Shown: positions 46,601-53,943, counted from the first letter of the stretch. The stretch is DNA of 64,000 nt from Cladopsammia gracilis (GCA_022457155.1 JAJGOT010000199.1:1333898-1397897); one strand, 5' to 3'. Notes: generated from the letters alone by a model not told the origin. Numbers and translations are program-made.

Positions 46601-47323
46601 GACTGTAAGGGTTATTTTGATTAGGCATAATCCCCTGACCCTACTAATATCAGTTAGCAATTAAAGGTTTTAGAGCCCAATTGTTAAACAAGGGATAAGG
46701 AAGGCTGAATTTTTGGTGCTGCAGTAGATCTACGATATTAAGATAGTTTGGTACAGAGGGGCAAGATTTCCATATGAACCCATACGTTAATTATAAATAA
46801 CAACAACAACAACAACAACAAATACGCTCCATTGTAAAGATAAAAATCACCCAAACAATAGACTGCCCTTAGGATATGCAGCAAACTTTTTATACCTGCT
46901 AGTTAAAAAAAATTAATTTTCGGCCCCAAAGACCGCGAAATTGTATGGCTCTTAACAACAACAACAACAACAACAACAAACAACAACAAAAATCTTTATT
47001 GGTTAGTTATTATAGAATTTGTAATACTGGCCTGCAGGTAGCAAAAGAAAATCTTGGCAGGCCAGTGAAATTAATTACATGCTCTGTATATTTGGTGGCT
47101 CAGTTTGTTCCTCAGTGACAGGCGGGAGCAACCAGGCAATCGAGACAGCTCGTTTGATATATAGTTGGTTTGATAGTTAAGTTAAGTTAAGCTTAAGCTT
47201 AAGCTTAAATAAAGTCGCTCTTAGTGCAAAAGTTTAGCCAAATAAAATTAATTTGTAACTCATTACCTTTTCCTGAACAGAGGAAGAATCATCTGAAGTT
47301 GTTAGTTTCACATCGGAAGACAT
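23297..47323 (-). CDS. GGPS1: Geranylgeranyl diphosphate synthase, complete, 12 exons
   Basis: Exons (minus strand, in order): 47323-47267, 43901-43833, 35021-34936, 31972-31926, 30958-30842, 29485-29384, 28175-28115, 27039-26961, 26619-26517, 26053-25989, 24237-24188, 23378-23297. All borders are AG/GT and all phases fit. The total is 918 bases, 305 residues plus TGA; the human enzyme has about 300. The enzyme condenses FPP and IPP to GGPP for protein prenylation, in the cytosol. Marks in order: [20 protein letters not shown]; first Asp-rich motif DDIED (residues 73-77) followed by [57 protein letters not shown] (193-202, second Asp-rich motif); [33 protein letters not shown] at the end. All key residues are intact. 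The donor after exon 10 is GTCTTG, weak but canonical GT. Introns reach 8.8 kb because of nested transposons. The orthology is remembered, not searched. Confidence 0.96.
23379..24187. other. Last GGPS1 intron: dispersed repeat copies and GCACT-rich stretch
   Basis: Contains ATAAACGTTGTCTGAAGAAT at 23575-23594 (a ~70-bp block repeated at 63128-63200), repeat copy 2 of the 19.4-kb family (23699-23972) and a TGCACTGCATTGC-type simple repeat at 24040-24135. Confidence 0.7.
24698..25087. mobile_element. TA-flanked TIR element, 390 bp, in GGPS1
   Basis: The ends GGGGCCGATTAATACATGGC and, reverse strand, GGGGCCGATTACAAGGC both lead into AAATTTCAGC. TA flanks are at 24696-24697 and 25088-25089. The inside is unusually rich in TTTCAGCCCGG motifs in both orientations. 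Nonautonomous. Confidence 0.85.
25160..25444. mobile_element. MITE with 9-bp target duplication (Mutator-like?), 285 bp
   Basis: TIRs begin TAGGCTCAGTCTCCAGCCG and, reverse strand, TAGGCTCGGTCTCCAGCCG, then share ATGCGCCCGC (about 40 bp in all). TCTACTGAG at 25151-25159 and again at 25445-25453 is a perfect 9-bp duplication. It lies in a local repeat (AGTAGATATTTGGTG, three copies at ~24674, ~25119, ~25455), which shows that the empty site had one copy. Nine-base duplications are typical of Mutator-like elements. Confidence 0.85.
25727..25857. repeat. Foldback element with hammerhead-like core on one arm
   Basis: GTTACAAATACAGTCAGACG on the left is mirrored by CGTCTGACTATATCTGTAC on the right. 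The right arm carries CTGATGA (25803-25809) and CGAAAC (25821-25826) separated by a short AGGATTTTCC hairpin. It lies in GGPS1 intron 10, about 130 bp from exon 10. Confidence 0.7.
27181..27920. repeat. 40-bp minisatellite, 18.5 copies, GGPS1 intron
   Basis: Exact 40-bp period with unit TGAACCACAGNACACACATY then CTTTTGGCTTGCCATGTGCA (N varies among C, G and T). As 40 is not divisible by three but 120 is, the minus strand stays open in all three frames, giving repeat peptides of up to 279 codons that are not genes. The array lies between exons 27039-26961 and 28175-28115. Confidence 0.97.
28290..28394. repeat. (CATA)n microsatellite
   Basis: About 25 CATA units with a few interruptions. Confidence 0.97.
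28511..28704. repeat. Long foldback (~90-bp arms), GGPS1 intron
   Basis: AAAGAAATAAAAAACTTG, GAGTTATATAAGCAC and GGAATTTTTAAGAACAC on the left are each mirrored on the right, leaving a loop of only a few bases. It is a nearly perfect palindrome able to form a cruciform or a long hairpin RNA. Confidence 0.9.
28908..29005. repeat. Copy of the 4.4-4.7 kb dispersed repeat
   Basis: GATATATCAAGCACGAGGAA, CAGGATATCCAAACACTGAA and ATGCACAGCCGAGTTTTTTT match the blocks at 4371-4640. A single unit without the inverted partner. Confidence 0.8.
30248..30372. repeat. Foldback repeat, GGPS1 intron
   Basis: AACAGTTATTGTTCGGAC and CAGATATGAGCTGATTATAA are mirrored by TATATCAGCTCATATCCGG and AAGAATAACTGTTA, with a ~30-bp loop. 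Confidence 0.8.
30642..30660. repeat. Poly-G run
   Basis: An uninterrupted run of roughly 18 G; its length is likely to vary and to be error-prone in sequencing. Confidence 0.9.
31506..31790 (+). mobile_element. tRNA-derived SINE
   Basis: The head reads GGGGATGGTGCAGTCGTGAG (box A) and GTTCGATTCCCGG (box B). The body has GTGGGTTGAGTTTGTTG, GCTCCGAGGGTTTTTCTCTG and TCCTCAAAAACTAACA, a layout I recall as frequent in cnidarian genomes. It ends in a TTTATTTATTTTATT tail. It lies in GGPS1 intron 4. Confidence 0.85.
32560..34240 (+). pseudogene. Decayed DIRS-like retroelement
   Basis: Several plus-strand scraps in changing frames fit a DIRS-type order. A gag-like piece contains [19 protein letters not shown] and [20 protein letters not shown] link reads [19 protein letters not shown] reverse-transcriptase-like piece reads [19 protein letters not shown] and [20 protein letters not shown], matching the FD..V.....G..A.M.K.D...AF...PV...DW.LLG pattern of DIRS elements. 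Many stops and frameshifts are present; the catalytic DD box and tyrosine recombinase are not seen. An insertion ending in (GTT)8 (33112-33297) splits the gag part. Identification is from memory of the family pattern. It lies in GGPS1 intron 3. Confidence 0.5.
34499..34919. mobile_element. TA-flanked TIR element, 421 bp
   Basis: TIRs CAGCCATGCTCCATCACACG and, reverse strand, CAGCCATGCTCCGTCACGCG both continue into TGACCAGTAT. TA flanks are at 34497-34498 and 34920-34921. The right end is 16 bp from GGPS1 exon 3 (34936), just past its splice donor. Confidence 0.9.
35022..36480. other. GGPS1 intron 2, first part: nothing recognised
   Basis: AT-rich, with no exon or complete repeat that I can define. 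Confidence 0.4.
36481..36623. mobile_element. Palindromic MITE, 143 bp
   Basis: AATACTCTGACAAATATTTA and ATGCATAGCATTGTA on the left are mirrored by TACAATGCAATGCTATGCAT and AAATTTGTCTGAGTATT on the right. Confidence 0.85.
36741..36924 (-). repeat. 3' LTR (complete, 184 bp)
   Basis: On the minus strand it opens TGTGCCGACAG and closes GTTACA. Its first 129 bases match 39634-39506 with about three differences. The GTGAG duplication follows at 36736-36740. Confidence 0.85.
36925..36936 (-). other. Polypurine tract
   Basis: AAGGGAAGATG directly inside the 3' LTR on the minus strand, where plus-strand DNA synthesis is primed in LTR elements. The same motif recurs about 50 bp further in (36971-36982). 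Confidence 0.7.
37139..37260 (-). pseudogene. C-terminal end of a gypsy polyprotein
   Basis: The minus-strand frame [20 protein letters not shown] followed by [17 protein letters not shown] and a stop at 37141-37139. Pol proteins of coral gypsy elements typically end in such an acidic then R-rich tail (RRS.R.RR.PERY). It sits where the pol end of a minus-strand element should be. Confidence 0.65.
37265..39505 (+). pseudogene. Inverted gypsy pol segment: protease, RT, RNase H, integrase finger
   Basis: On the plus strand, opposite to its LTRs. Frame 1 (to 38748) holds the aspartic protease site FKIDTGA, then reverse transcriptase blocks [32 protein letters not shown] and [16 protein letters not shown]. 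Its catalytic box reads VADD rather than the usual V(Y/I)VDD. A one-base deletion near 38607 shifts the frame. The second frame (to 39505) has RNase H ([41 protein letters not shown]) and the integrase HHCC finger ([13 protein letters not shown]). It stops abruptly at the remnant 5' LTR, with the integrase catalytic core missing. There is no upstream gag. The copy is otherwise well preserved, so the rearrangement is not old. Defective as it stands. Confidence 0.85.
39506..39634 (-). repeat. 5' LTR remnant (129 bp)
   Basis: Matches the first 129 bases of the LTR at 36924-36741. The inner 55 bp and the primer-binding site are missing at the junction with the inverted pol segment (39505/39506). 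Confidence 0.85.
39883..40469. other. GGPS1 intron 2: nothing recognised
   Basis: AT-rich spacer between the nested hAT/LTR element and the Penelope-like fragment. Confidence 0.4.
40470..41150 (+). pseudogene. Penelope-like element 3' end with GIY-YIG endonuclease
   Basis: The plus-strand frame from [20 protein letters not shown] through [20 protein letters not shown], then [40 protein letters not shown], one stop (40768-40770), then [17 protein letters not shown] and a final TAA at 40936-40938. The Cys pair [12 protein letters not shown] is the start of the GIY-YIG endonuclease (DYVGYT for GIY-YIG) of Penelope-like elements. The reverse transcriptase is gone, so the copy is 5'-truncated. 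The 3' region has (GTT)7 at 41093-41113 and then a hammerhead-like motif at 41124-41145. It lies in GGPS1 intron 2. Confidence 0.7.
41768..41811. repeat. (TAA)n microsatellite at the LINE 5' junction
   Basis: TAATAATAAAAATAATAATAA and further units precede the truncated LINE at 41820. A similar tract ends the same LINE at 43569. Confidence 0.9.
41820..43628 (+). pseudogene. 3' end of an RLE-type (R2/Hero-like) non-LTR retrotransposon
   Basis: Frame 1 (41824-42720) begins in the post-RT region ([40 protein letters not shown]), runs through a charged linker and ends with a finger [14 protein letters not shown] frameshift near 42640 moves the coding sense to frame 2, which has one stop (TAA 42704-42706). 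It then reads [29 protein letters not shown] and [17 protein letters not shown], the restriction-like endonuclease of R2-type elements (D...E-x-S/C region), and stops at 43180. The 3' UTR repeats AGAGAYATTAGAGACAT-type units and ends in (TAA)n at 43569-43628. The reverse transcriptase is lost by 5' truncation. R2 itself targets 28S rDNA, but this copy is in a GGPS1 intron between TAA tracts, so its family may target simple repeats (inference). Confidence 0.75.
43186..43628 (+). repeat. LINE 3' UTR with internal repeats and (TAA)n tail
   Basis: GAGATATTAGAGACAT and TATGCTTAGATTATAG recur at ~43272-43316 and ~43377-43420, followed by (TTTA)n and TTACGCTTTGCGCCCTGTGT. The (TAA)n tail starts at 43569. 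Confidence 0.75.
43902..44536. other. GGPS1 intron 1, start: nothing recognised
   Basis: Contains many ATCAAT/ATTGAT motifs (43990-44180), a weak self-complementary stretch. A short open segment at 44186-44292 ([18 protein letters not shown]) has no partner that I recognise. Confidence 0.4.
44537..44838. mobile_element. TIR element with 8-bp target duplication, 302 bp
   Basis: The ends TATACCTGCCAACTTTTT and, reverse strand, TACCTGCCAAGTCTCGCG are flanked by TAGTTTAG at 44529-44536 and 44839-44846, a perfect 8-bp duplication. The inside repeats GACCCGA/CCGAAG motifs. It is nonautonomous and lies in GGPS1 intron 1. Confidence 0.8.
44847..46049. other. GGPS1 intron 1: nothing recognised
   Basis: Open frames up to 106 codons (44925-45245, plus) have no motif and no splice context that I trust. 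Confidence 0.4.
46050..46605. mobile_element. TA-flanked element with ~115-bp TIRs, 556 bp
   Basis: Left CGGTCAAACCGAATGTTCTT and right (reverse strand) CAGTCAAACCGGATGTTCTT begin arms that stay alike through GGGCAACTTTGCAAAC, CAACATTGGTATTTTGATTG and CGAGCAAGTTGGAAGTT. TA flanks are at 46048-46049 and 46606-46607. No transposase frame. Confidence 0.9.
46799..46988. repeat. Two (AAC)n microsatellites
   Basis: CAACAACAACAACAACAACA at about 46801-46820 and again at 46955-46987, about 150 bp apart. Confidence 0.95.
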
Positions 47324-47591
47324 TTTGTGGCAATCAGACATCTAAAAACCCGCGTGTAAAACAATTACAAATCACAATTACAAATCACAATTCCTTGTCC
47401 GCCATTTTAGAAGTTGACACAATCTCAGTCCCACCTCTCTCCGACCTCTCTCCTCCTCCTCCGCAGTCACGCTCCACGCTTGGCAAAAAACGCGCGGAGG
47501 CTGGGAAGAGGTAAGGGGAACTCGCGCAGGGCTGCGCGGGGAGCCTCTGCGGAGGAGAGAGAGTTTGTGCAGACAGTGCAAATGGTCCCAA
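47324..47591. promoter_or_regulatory. GGPS1 promoter region, possibly bidirectional
   Basis: The GC-rich stretch upstream of the GGPS1 start includes TCCGCCATTTTAG at 47399-47411 (minus strand AAAATGGCGGA, YY1-like). At its far side a plus-strand ATGGTCCCAAGC (47583) is followed by a strong donor CTG/GTAAGA at 47615-47616. Divergent transcription is an inference. Confidence 0.45.
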
Positions 47592-47615
47592 GCAAAATAG
47601 GCGTGCGTGTTCTGG
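47583..47615 (+). other. Candidate first exon of a divergent plus-strand transcript
   Basis: ATG at 47583 opens MVPSKIGVRVL and runs into CTG/GTAAGAC, a good splice donor. The frame is also open upstream (from 47414). I found no continuing exon downstream, so it may be a noncoding RNA or a gene whose exons I cannot recognise. Confidence 0.25.
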
Positions 47616-47729
47616 TAAGACGCCTTTCTTTAACCTTCTCGTTTTATTGGAGACATTTTTTCTCTCCAGAGGGGTTAGGGTTAACCTCAGGTATTTCAAT
47701 TGGGATTCGCGTATCAAATATATTGTGAA

Positions 47730-48411
47730 GCTAAAGAGCTTGGATTAGCACATGACGGATGATTCACATTGCACATCGAACGGCATCTTGCTGAAAAATG
47801 GTAGGGATCTTCTCTTATTTTCCGCCTAGTATCGAGTAATGAAGTTACGCCGTTTTTTGTCGTGTTTTTTTTTTTTCTAGCAACAATATAATATACCCAG
47901 TTGTATTAGAATTCAGCTGATACAGGGCCACGAAACAGACTAAAGAAGCGTGTATCCACTGCTGAAGGCGTATGTATTTGCCTCAGCAGTGGATACACGC
48001 AGACACGTGGATATAAGATATAAAGAACGGGAATTAAATGATATTGCGCGTCGATTCTTTACAACGACGGAAGATTGATCTGCAATACGAAATTTTAAAT
48101 CTAGAATTTGATCACGTACAGTATTAAATAAATGACTAGTATAATACCATGATGAATTTACCGGGACGTTGCTTCTAATTTGTCCACACAAACAGTTCAT
48201 TGTATTGGAGCTTTTACCGGAAATTGACTGCTTTGAAATTTCTGAAATAAAACCAGGGTAAAATATGTAAAGCCGGCATACATCTGATTCATCAAACGTG
48301 TCGACACATGACGGCCGAAACAACCACAGAACAGAAACGCTTGGTACGTACCAGCTCATCCGCTTCTAGTTTATAAGTATTCATAAAAGCACGCGGTAAT
48401 TGTTTGTCTCG
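47730..48411. other. No gene recognised
   Basis: A short palindrome, GTGTATCCACTGCTGAAGGC...CCTCAGCAGTGGATACACG, lies at 47949-47999. The rest shows no motif. Confidence 0.45.
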
Positions 48412-48960
48412 GCTTATTTTTCTCTGGTTTGTAGCCTGACAGCCGAGATGAGATATTTTAATACTTGCAGTTTTAGACTGATTTGTCGAGTCTTCCAAAT
48501 TATGAGGAAAAGAAAGTTTGCTTAAATGATGCCTGGAATTCATATGAAAAAAATATGGAAGGCAATGTTTTTTGGACATTGCTTTCGGAAATCGCACCGG
48601 TTACAAAGAGGGTCATCAAATCAAAACAAAATCTAGAAGACACTGAATTAAACTTTTTAAACACAAACTGGCGTTGAAAGCAATTTTAGCGGAAATTGAC
48701 TCTTTCTTGAAAGACCTTGGGCCGTTCAGGACGCTTAACTTCAGCGTAGCTCGTTTTGGTTTTACACATTTCTAATCTTTGATAATTTTGCTGGATATTT
48801 TTCATCTTCCTAGATTGGTCAATGGGATAGCAGGGAAAGGTCTGTCAATTTTCTAAAATAGGTCATGATGACCGGAAACGTGAAAGTCCAAACAACCAAA
48901 TCATTCAAACGGTCAAATTGTCTCGTGTTTTTTTTTTTGCCGATCAACCGTAACCGAAAC
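48412..48960 (+). repeat. Local segmental repeat, copy A
   Basis: Starts GGCTTATTTTTCTCTGG TTTGTAG, then AGACTGATTTGTCGAGTCTT, GGAAAAGAAAGTTTGCT, TTTTTTGGACATTGCTTTCG, TTCAGCGTAGCTCGTTTTG and TTGCTGGATATTT. The order is kept in copy B (49224-49960). The second half recurs at 50223-51000 and the first half at 51301-51600. Confidence 0.85.
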
Positions 48961-49223
48961 AAAAACAAAACCGGTGTTCTTTTCTGATGGACCTGATGCT
49001 GTTCATATAAACTGATATAAAGAAAAGCGACAAGGAACCAAGAGTAGTGATAAAATGGACGTATGTGGAAAATTTACTTGATCTCACTCGATTGCACTGT
49101 TTCGAGAAAAAAAAAAATGATTTCCGCTTCAAGTTTAATTAAGTATTCTTTTGAGCACACGGTAAATTAGTGGCATAAAATGTTCTAACTCGGTTTAAGT
49201 TCAGTATTTCACCAGGGTATTAA

Positions 49224-49960
49224 ATCGGCTTATTTTTCTCTGTTTTGTAGCCTGTGAGCCGGGATGCCTGATGACCTCTCTCGCTGATCTCAGTTAAAAA
49301 TTTTCCAGCAAACAGAGAGAAGGCAAGTCTTAATATGTTCGTCGGTTCAAACATTTGTCTATGATTGTTTAGACTGACTTGTCGAGTCTTCCAAATTATG
49401 CGGAAAAGAAAGTTTGCTGCGATGCCTGGATTTCATCTGAAAATTAATGTGTTTTACGTGGACAGATCAGGGGGGATAAACCAAACAAACGACCCTGACA
49501 TAAAAAAAAATTGTGTTGTTAAGTTTATAAGAATTTGGAAGGCAATATTTTTTGGACATTGCTTTCGGAAATCGCACCGGTTACAAAAGGGCCATTAAAT
49601 CAAGATTCTTACGCATAAACTGGCGCTAAAAGCTTTTACCGGAAATTGGCTTGAAATTATATAGCCGTTGGGCGGTTCAGGTTTTGCACATTTCTACATA
49701 TATCTAAAAAAAATATATTTTAATAATTTTGCTGGATATTGGATTGGTCTATGAGATTGATCTGTCATTATTTTCTAAAATATGGCTAATGTGATGATGT
49801 CCGGAAACGTGAGAGCCGAAACAACCAGATCTATAACTTGATTCACTCTAGATCCAACCAGATCATTCACTTGATTGACCAAAGTAAAAATAAAAGTGAG
49901 CTCGTAAGAAAACAGTTGATCTGCCTCGTGTTTTTTTTTGCCGATCAACTGAGTTATTTG
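49224..49960 (+). repeat. Local segmental repeat, copy B
   Basis: Parallels copy A, with an added block CTGATGACCTCTCTCGCTGA...AGCAAACAGAGAG near its start that is shared with copy D (51301). CGGAAACGTGAGAGCCGAAA and GCCGATCAAC close the unit. No open frame is conserved between copies. Confidence 0.85.
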
Positions 49961-50049
49961 ACAAACGTAAACGAAACAAAGCTAAACCGGAGTTCATCTT
50001 TTGCGGTTCATCTTTATATAAAGATGTGATTTCCGCTCTAAGTGTTGTT

Positions 50050-50169
50050 CAAAAGGTGGATAGCGTATCCCCCGGATAAATCACTATCCATCGGATAACA
50101 CAATGGATTTTGTTAATGCTTATCCACTGGTCAGTGATTTATCCGGTGGATAGCGCTATCCACCTTTTG
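50050..50169. mobile_element. MITE, 120 bp
   Basis: CAAAAGGTGGATAGCG and CGCTATCCACCTTTTG are perfect TIRs. Inside, CCGGATAAATCACTATCCA and CAGTGATTTATCCGGTGG extend the palindrome. Confidence 0.9.
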
Positions 50170-50222
50170 ACATGGACCCTCGACCCTCGACACGGTACCC
50201 TCGACCCTCTACCAAAAGATAG

Positions 50223-51000
50223 ACTCCAAAAAAGGCATCTAGTCAAAACAAAATCTAGAAGACTGGCGCTAAAAGCTTTTACCGGAAATCTTTTACACTA
50301 GGCCGAAACATGATTAGTCTGATCACGAATGAAACATGTTTCATCATAAAAAGTGTTCACATCAGGCAGTGCATTGCGCGAATCATGATTGAAACATGAT
50401 TAGTCTGATCATGATTGAAACTACCTCACGAGGTAGTTTCAAATCATGATCAGACTGAACACATTCAAAATGGCGGATGGATGCGGAGAAGACACGAGTG
50501 TGCAAAAGAACCAAAATTGGAGCTTTTATGAAGCCAAATGTCTAGTCGAAGTATGGGCAGACGAGGAAATACAATGACAATTAGCGGCAATGGGAAGAAA
50601 ACAAAACATATGGGAGAACATTGCCGCAAAACTGAATGAGAATGGTTTTAAGCGTAGCGAGTATCACAAAACAGCATAAATGATTCAATCATGCATGAAA
50701 CGTGTTTGAAACCGACATCTCATGTGAACAATGCAAGAATAAACACGTTTCGGCTTTAATGTGAACACAGCTTTATTTGAAAGACCTTGAAATTACAAAG
50801 CCGTGACAGGGCAGTTCAGGGTGCTTAACTTCAGCGTAGCTCGTTTTGATCTTGCACATTTCTAATCTTAAAATTCATCTTTTGATGATTTTGCTGGATA
50901 TTTATCATCTTCCTTGATTGGTCTGTAGGATAAATCTGTCAATTTTCAAAAATATGTCATGATGTCCGGAAACGTGAAAGCCCAAAAACTTTATTGACCA
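50223..51000 (+). repeat. Local segmental repeat, copy C (second half), interrupted
   Basis: AAAACAAAATCTAGAAGA, CTGGCGCTAAAAGCTTTTAC and, after the insertion at 50288-50773, TTTGAAAGACCTTGAAATTA, TTCAGCGTAGCTCGTTTTGA and GTCCGGAAACGTGAAAG match copies A and B. Confidence 0.85.
50288..50773 (+). mobile_element. Harbinger-like remnant with a Myb/SANT-type ORF
   Basis: Inserted in copy C. Inverted motifs GGCCGAAACATG (left) and CACGTTTCGGCTTTAATGTG (right) plus TGATCATGATTGAAAC repeats mark the ends roughly. ATG 50470 opens MADGCGEDTSVQKNQNWSFY, then EAKCLVEVWADEEIQ, a stop (50575-50577), then RKQNIWENIAAKLNENGFKR. The Trp/Phe spacing (W..YEAKCLVEVWADEEI) is that of the Myb/SANT-like DNA-binding protein that accompanies PIF/Harbinger transposases. 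No transposase remains. Confidence 0.6.
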
Positions 51001-51300
51001 AATCACTCCTAAGAAAACTAGACTGCTAGCTGTCCCTTTTCAGTCAATCAAGCGGGCGAGCTAATCACGAAAACAAGCTCGGCGAGACTGGAGCGAGCGA
51101 ACGAACCGAGGGGAACCTGGGGGAGAGGCGGTAGGCCCCAGAGCCCCCTCGGTTCGCTCGCCGCTCTAATTGCCGATCGTATATTTGCTCTCCCACTCGA
51201 CTATCCAGAGAGGGACTGCTAGCAGTCTATAAGAAAACACGCGTCCTCGCGCGCCTGAATTCTCCCGCTTCTCCCTCGAACGCCTGCCATGCAGGCTGAT

Positions 51301-51600
51301 CATCGGCTTATTTTTCTCTGTTTTGTAGCCTGTGAGCCGGGATGCCTGATGATCTCTCCCGCTGATCTCAGTTGAAATATTTTCCCAGCAAACTGAGAGG
51401 AAGTAAGTCTTAACGGCTTCGCCGCGGTTCAAATGTTCGTTTATGATGACTGTTTAGACTGGCTTAGCTTGTCGAATCTTTCAAATAATGCGGAAAAGAA
51501 AGTTTGCTTACTTTAATAGTGATGCCTGAAATTTATCTGAAAATTAAATTATTCTCCCGCTGATCTCAGTTAAAACAGTTGCCTAGCCAACCGAGAGGAG
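51301..51600 (+). repeat. Local segmental repeat, copy D (first half)
   Basis: GGCTTATTTTTCTCTGTTTT, GTAGCCTGTGAGCCGGGATG and GATCTCTCCCGCTGATCTCA match copy B at 49224-49300. GCGGAAAAGAAAGTTTGCT follows. Part of it (CCCGCTGATCTCAGTT) repeats again at 51555. Confidence 0.85.
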
Positions 51601-52140
51601 GTTTTTAAAGTCTTAAGGTTACCGTGTACCAGCCGAGTACCAACCGAGTACCAACCATGTACTAACCAAGTACCAACCGTGTACCTTCGGGGGTGTCTCC
51701 AGTATAACAACTCTAGCGGTTACGCTTAATATGCCTAAACCCAGATATCAAATTAAAGCATATAGAGCTGGCTATCTAAATATGGAAACCATTTGTTAAT
51801 AAAGTGAATTATCGAATTTTTTACGACGTCTAAATTCGAACGTCCGAATCAGCTTTAAAACGCTATAACTCAAAGTGATTATTGTATTTTGCTAATTTGA
51901 TTTGTTCTCGGGTTTCCGGACACGAAGCGCTAAAAAAACGTGTCGACGATTTCCCATATTCAATTGCAGTGAAAAGTTACAGAATATTTTCGAAAAAGGG
52001 AGAAAAAAAATTGGGGTGATCGCACGGGAATCGCTCTTGACGAAAAAAGTTTTCGGAAATAAGAAATTCGCCGACATGTTTTCGTTGATTATTTGTTAGC
52101 CTAGCTTTTGTCCATATTTGAGGAAAATAGAGGTTTTGCA
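51601..52140. other. No gene recognised
   Basis: Begins with short tandem GTACCAACCGAGTACCAACC-type units (51632-51680); no motif beyond that. Confidence 0.45.
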
Positions 52141-52144
52141 CGGC

Positions 52145-52145
<1 letters not shown>

Positions 52146-52195
<50 letters not shown>
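52146..52195. repeat. (TAA)n microsatellite
   Basis: About 17 TAA units. Confidence 0.97.
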
Positions 52196-52196
<1 letters not shown>

Positions 52197-52380
52197 CAAC
52201 CCGTGAATATAAAGAAATGCTAACGAATATTGCGGCAAGCTTATTTTCACACTGACACGGTTCAATATTTGTTTAAAATTAAACGTAAGGATTTTTGACG
52301 GACGAAAAAAGAAAAAACAGAACTTCACTTTCATAATGTCCAGTGCGAAGAAGAAAGAAAAAAAAAAAGGAAAAAAAGGA

Positions 52381-52456
52381 TGTCCTGAGCGAGACTTGAA
52401 CTTGCGCCTTCCGACTGTCATTCCCCGCGCTAAACCAAACGACCATCGTGCAACAC
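52381..52456 (-). repeat. tRNA-like sequence (pseudo-tRNA or SINE head)
   Basis: On the minus strand GATGGTCGTTTGGTTTAGCG resembles box A and AAGTTCAAGTCTCGC resembles box B, about 30 bp apart. The ends do not pair as an acceptor stem, so I do not call a tRNA gene. Confidence 0.35.
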
Positions 52457-52489
52457 ATACTTAGATAGGACCAAATTTAATTATTTCAA

Positions 52490-53915
52490 GGTAGATACAC
52501 ATCAAAACGCGCCTCTCGACATGATTTTACCACATTCAACTTCAGAATATCTTTCTTAGCAAACAATATCACACACATTCTGACATATCCATTAAACGAA
52601 AGGCGTTGTTTTGCAATCGGTCTGTCAAATAATGAGCACAACATGTTTACTACGATTGGGATTAGCGCATTGAATTCCAAAACGCTTTCAGAATGTTAAT
52701 TATTTTATTCCACATGTCAAGCATACAAACAAAACATATTCTCGTTATATAAAATGTTTGTCCAGTTTGCAATCGATGCGCGAAAAAAAAAGCAAAACAT
52801 GTTTACGATATTACTGAGTTTACCACACAAACTTCAAAATCTTAGGAAAACTTTCTCTCAAATAAAAATGAATAAATCGTTACGTTGTCGTTATCTCCTA
52901 TTTGGTCTCCCTGGAAAATTGTCGCGGCATTTGTTAAATATGAAGTCATCACAGGTGCATGAAATAGACGCAATGAGACACACCCATATCTAATTACTTT
53001 CCCGACCTTTTATTCCGAGTGTCAAGCAAACAACACACATAATATGTGACATATCTAGTGAACAAAAGCCGTTGTTTTGCAATCGGTCTGTGAAATAATG
53101 AGCAAAACATGTTTACTGCCATAGGAGTTTACCGCCTTGAATTCCAAAACGCTTTCTTTATCTTAATTATTTAATTCTGCATGTCTGTCAAGCTTACAGA
53201 CAAAACACATTCTGAGATATACAGTATATCGGAGGGCCCAAATTAAAGCAAAACACGTTAACGATATTACTGAATTTACCACCCAAAATTTCAAAATATT
53301 TTCTTTTTAGAAACCTTTCTCTCAAATAAAAGTGAATGAATCACAAGAGTGTTCGTAATCTCCTATGTGGTCTCCCTGGGAAAAATTGTCGCGGCATTTG
53401 TTAAGAATGAAGTCATCACAGGTGCATGAAATAGGGGCAATGACACACATCCATATCTAATTACTTTTCCGACCATTTATTCCGGGTGTCAAGCAAACAT
53501 ATAACACACAATATGACATATCAAGTGAACAAAAGCCGTTGTTTTGCGATCGGTCTGTGAAATAATGAGCAAAACATGTTTACTGTCATAGAAGTTTACC
53601 GCCTTGAATTCCTAAACGCTTTCATTATCTTACTTCTTTTATTCTGTATGTTAAACATACAAAGAAAACACTTTCTGAGATATCCAGTACATCGGAACGC
53701 CAAGAAAAATTAAAGCACAACTCTTTTACCATATTACTGTGTTTACCACACAAAATTTCAAAATCTTGTTTTAGGAAACCTTTCTCTCAAAAAAAAAGAG
53801 GATAAATTACAAGGGTGTCTTTATCTCTCATTTGGTCTCCCTGGGAAAATTTTCACGGCATTTGTTGAGAATGAAGTCATCACAGGCGCATGAAATAGAC
53901 GCAATATATCCCAAT
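52490..53915 (+). repeat. ~460-bp tandem repeat, about 3 copies
   Basis: Landmarks recur in order: TTGCAATCGGTCTGT (52613, 53078, ~53550), GAATTCCAAAACGCTTTC (52672, 53139, ~53606), ATATTACTGAGTTTACCAC (52808, ~53251, ~53731) and GAAGTCATCACAGGTGCATG (52942, ~53407, ~53872). Copies differ by a few percent to about 15 percent by eye. No long frame. Confidence 0.9.
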
Positions 53916-53943
53916 AAAGAATTAAGGGATCATTGTTGTATTA

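Noticed and set aside
47385..47717. Overlapping 104- and 110-codon ORFs in the GGPS1 upstream region
   Set aside because: GC-rich promoter DNA tends to be open; no family resemblance. Only the donor at 47616 is noted as a weak candidate.
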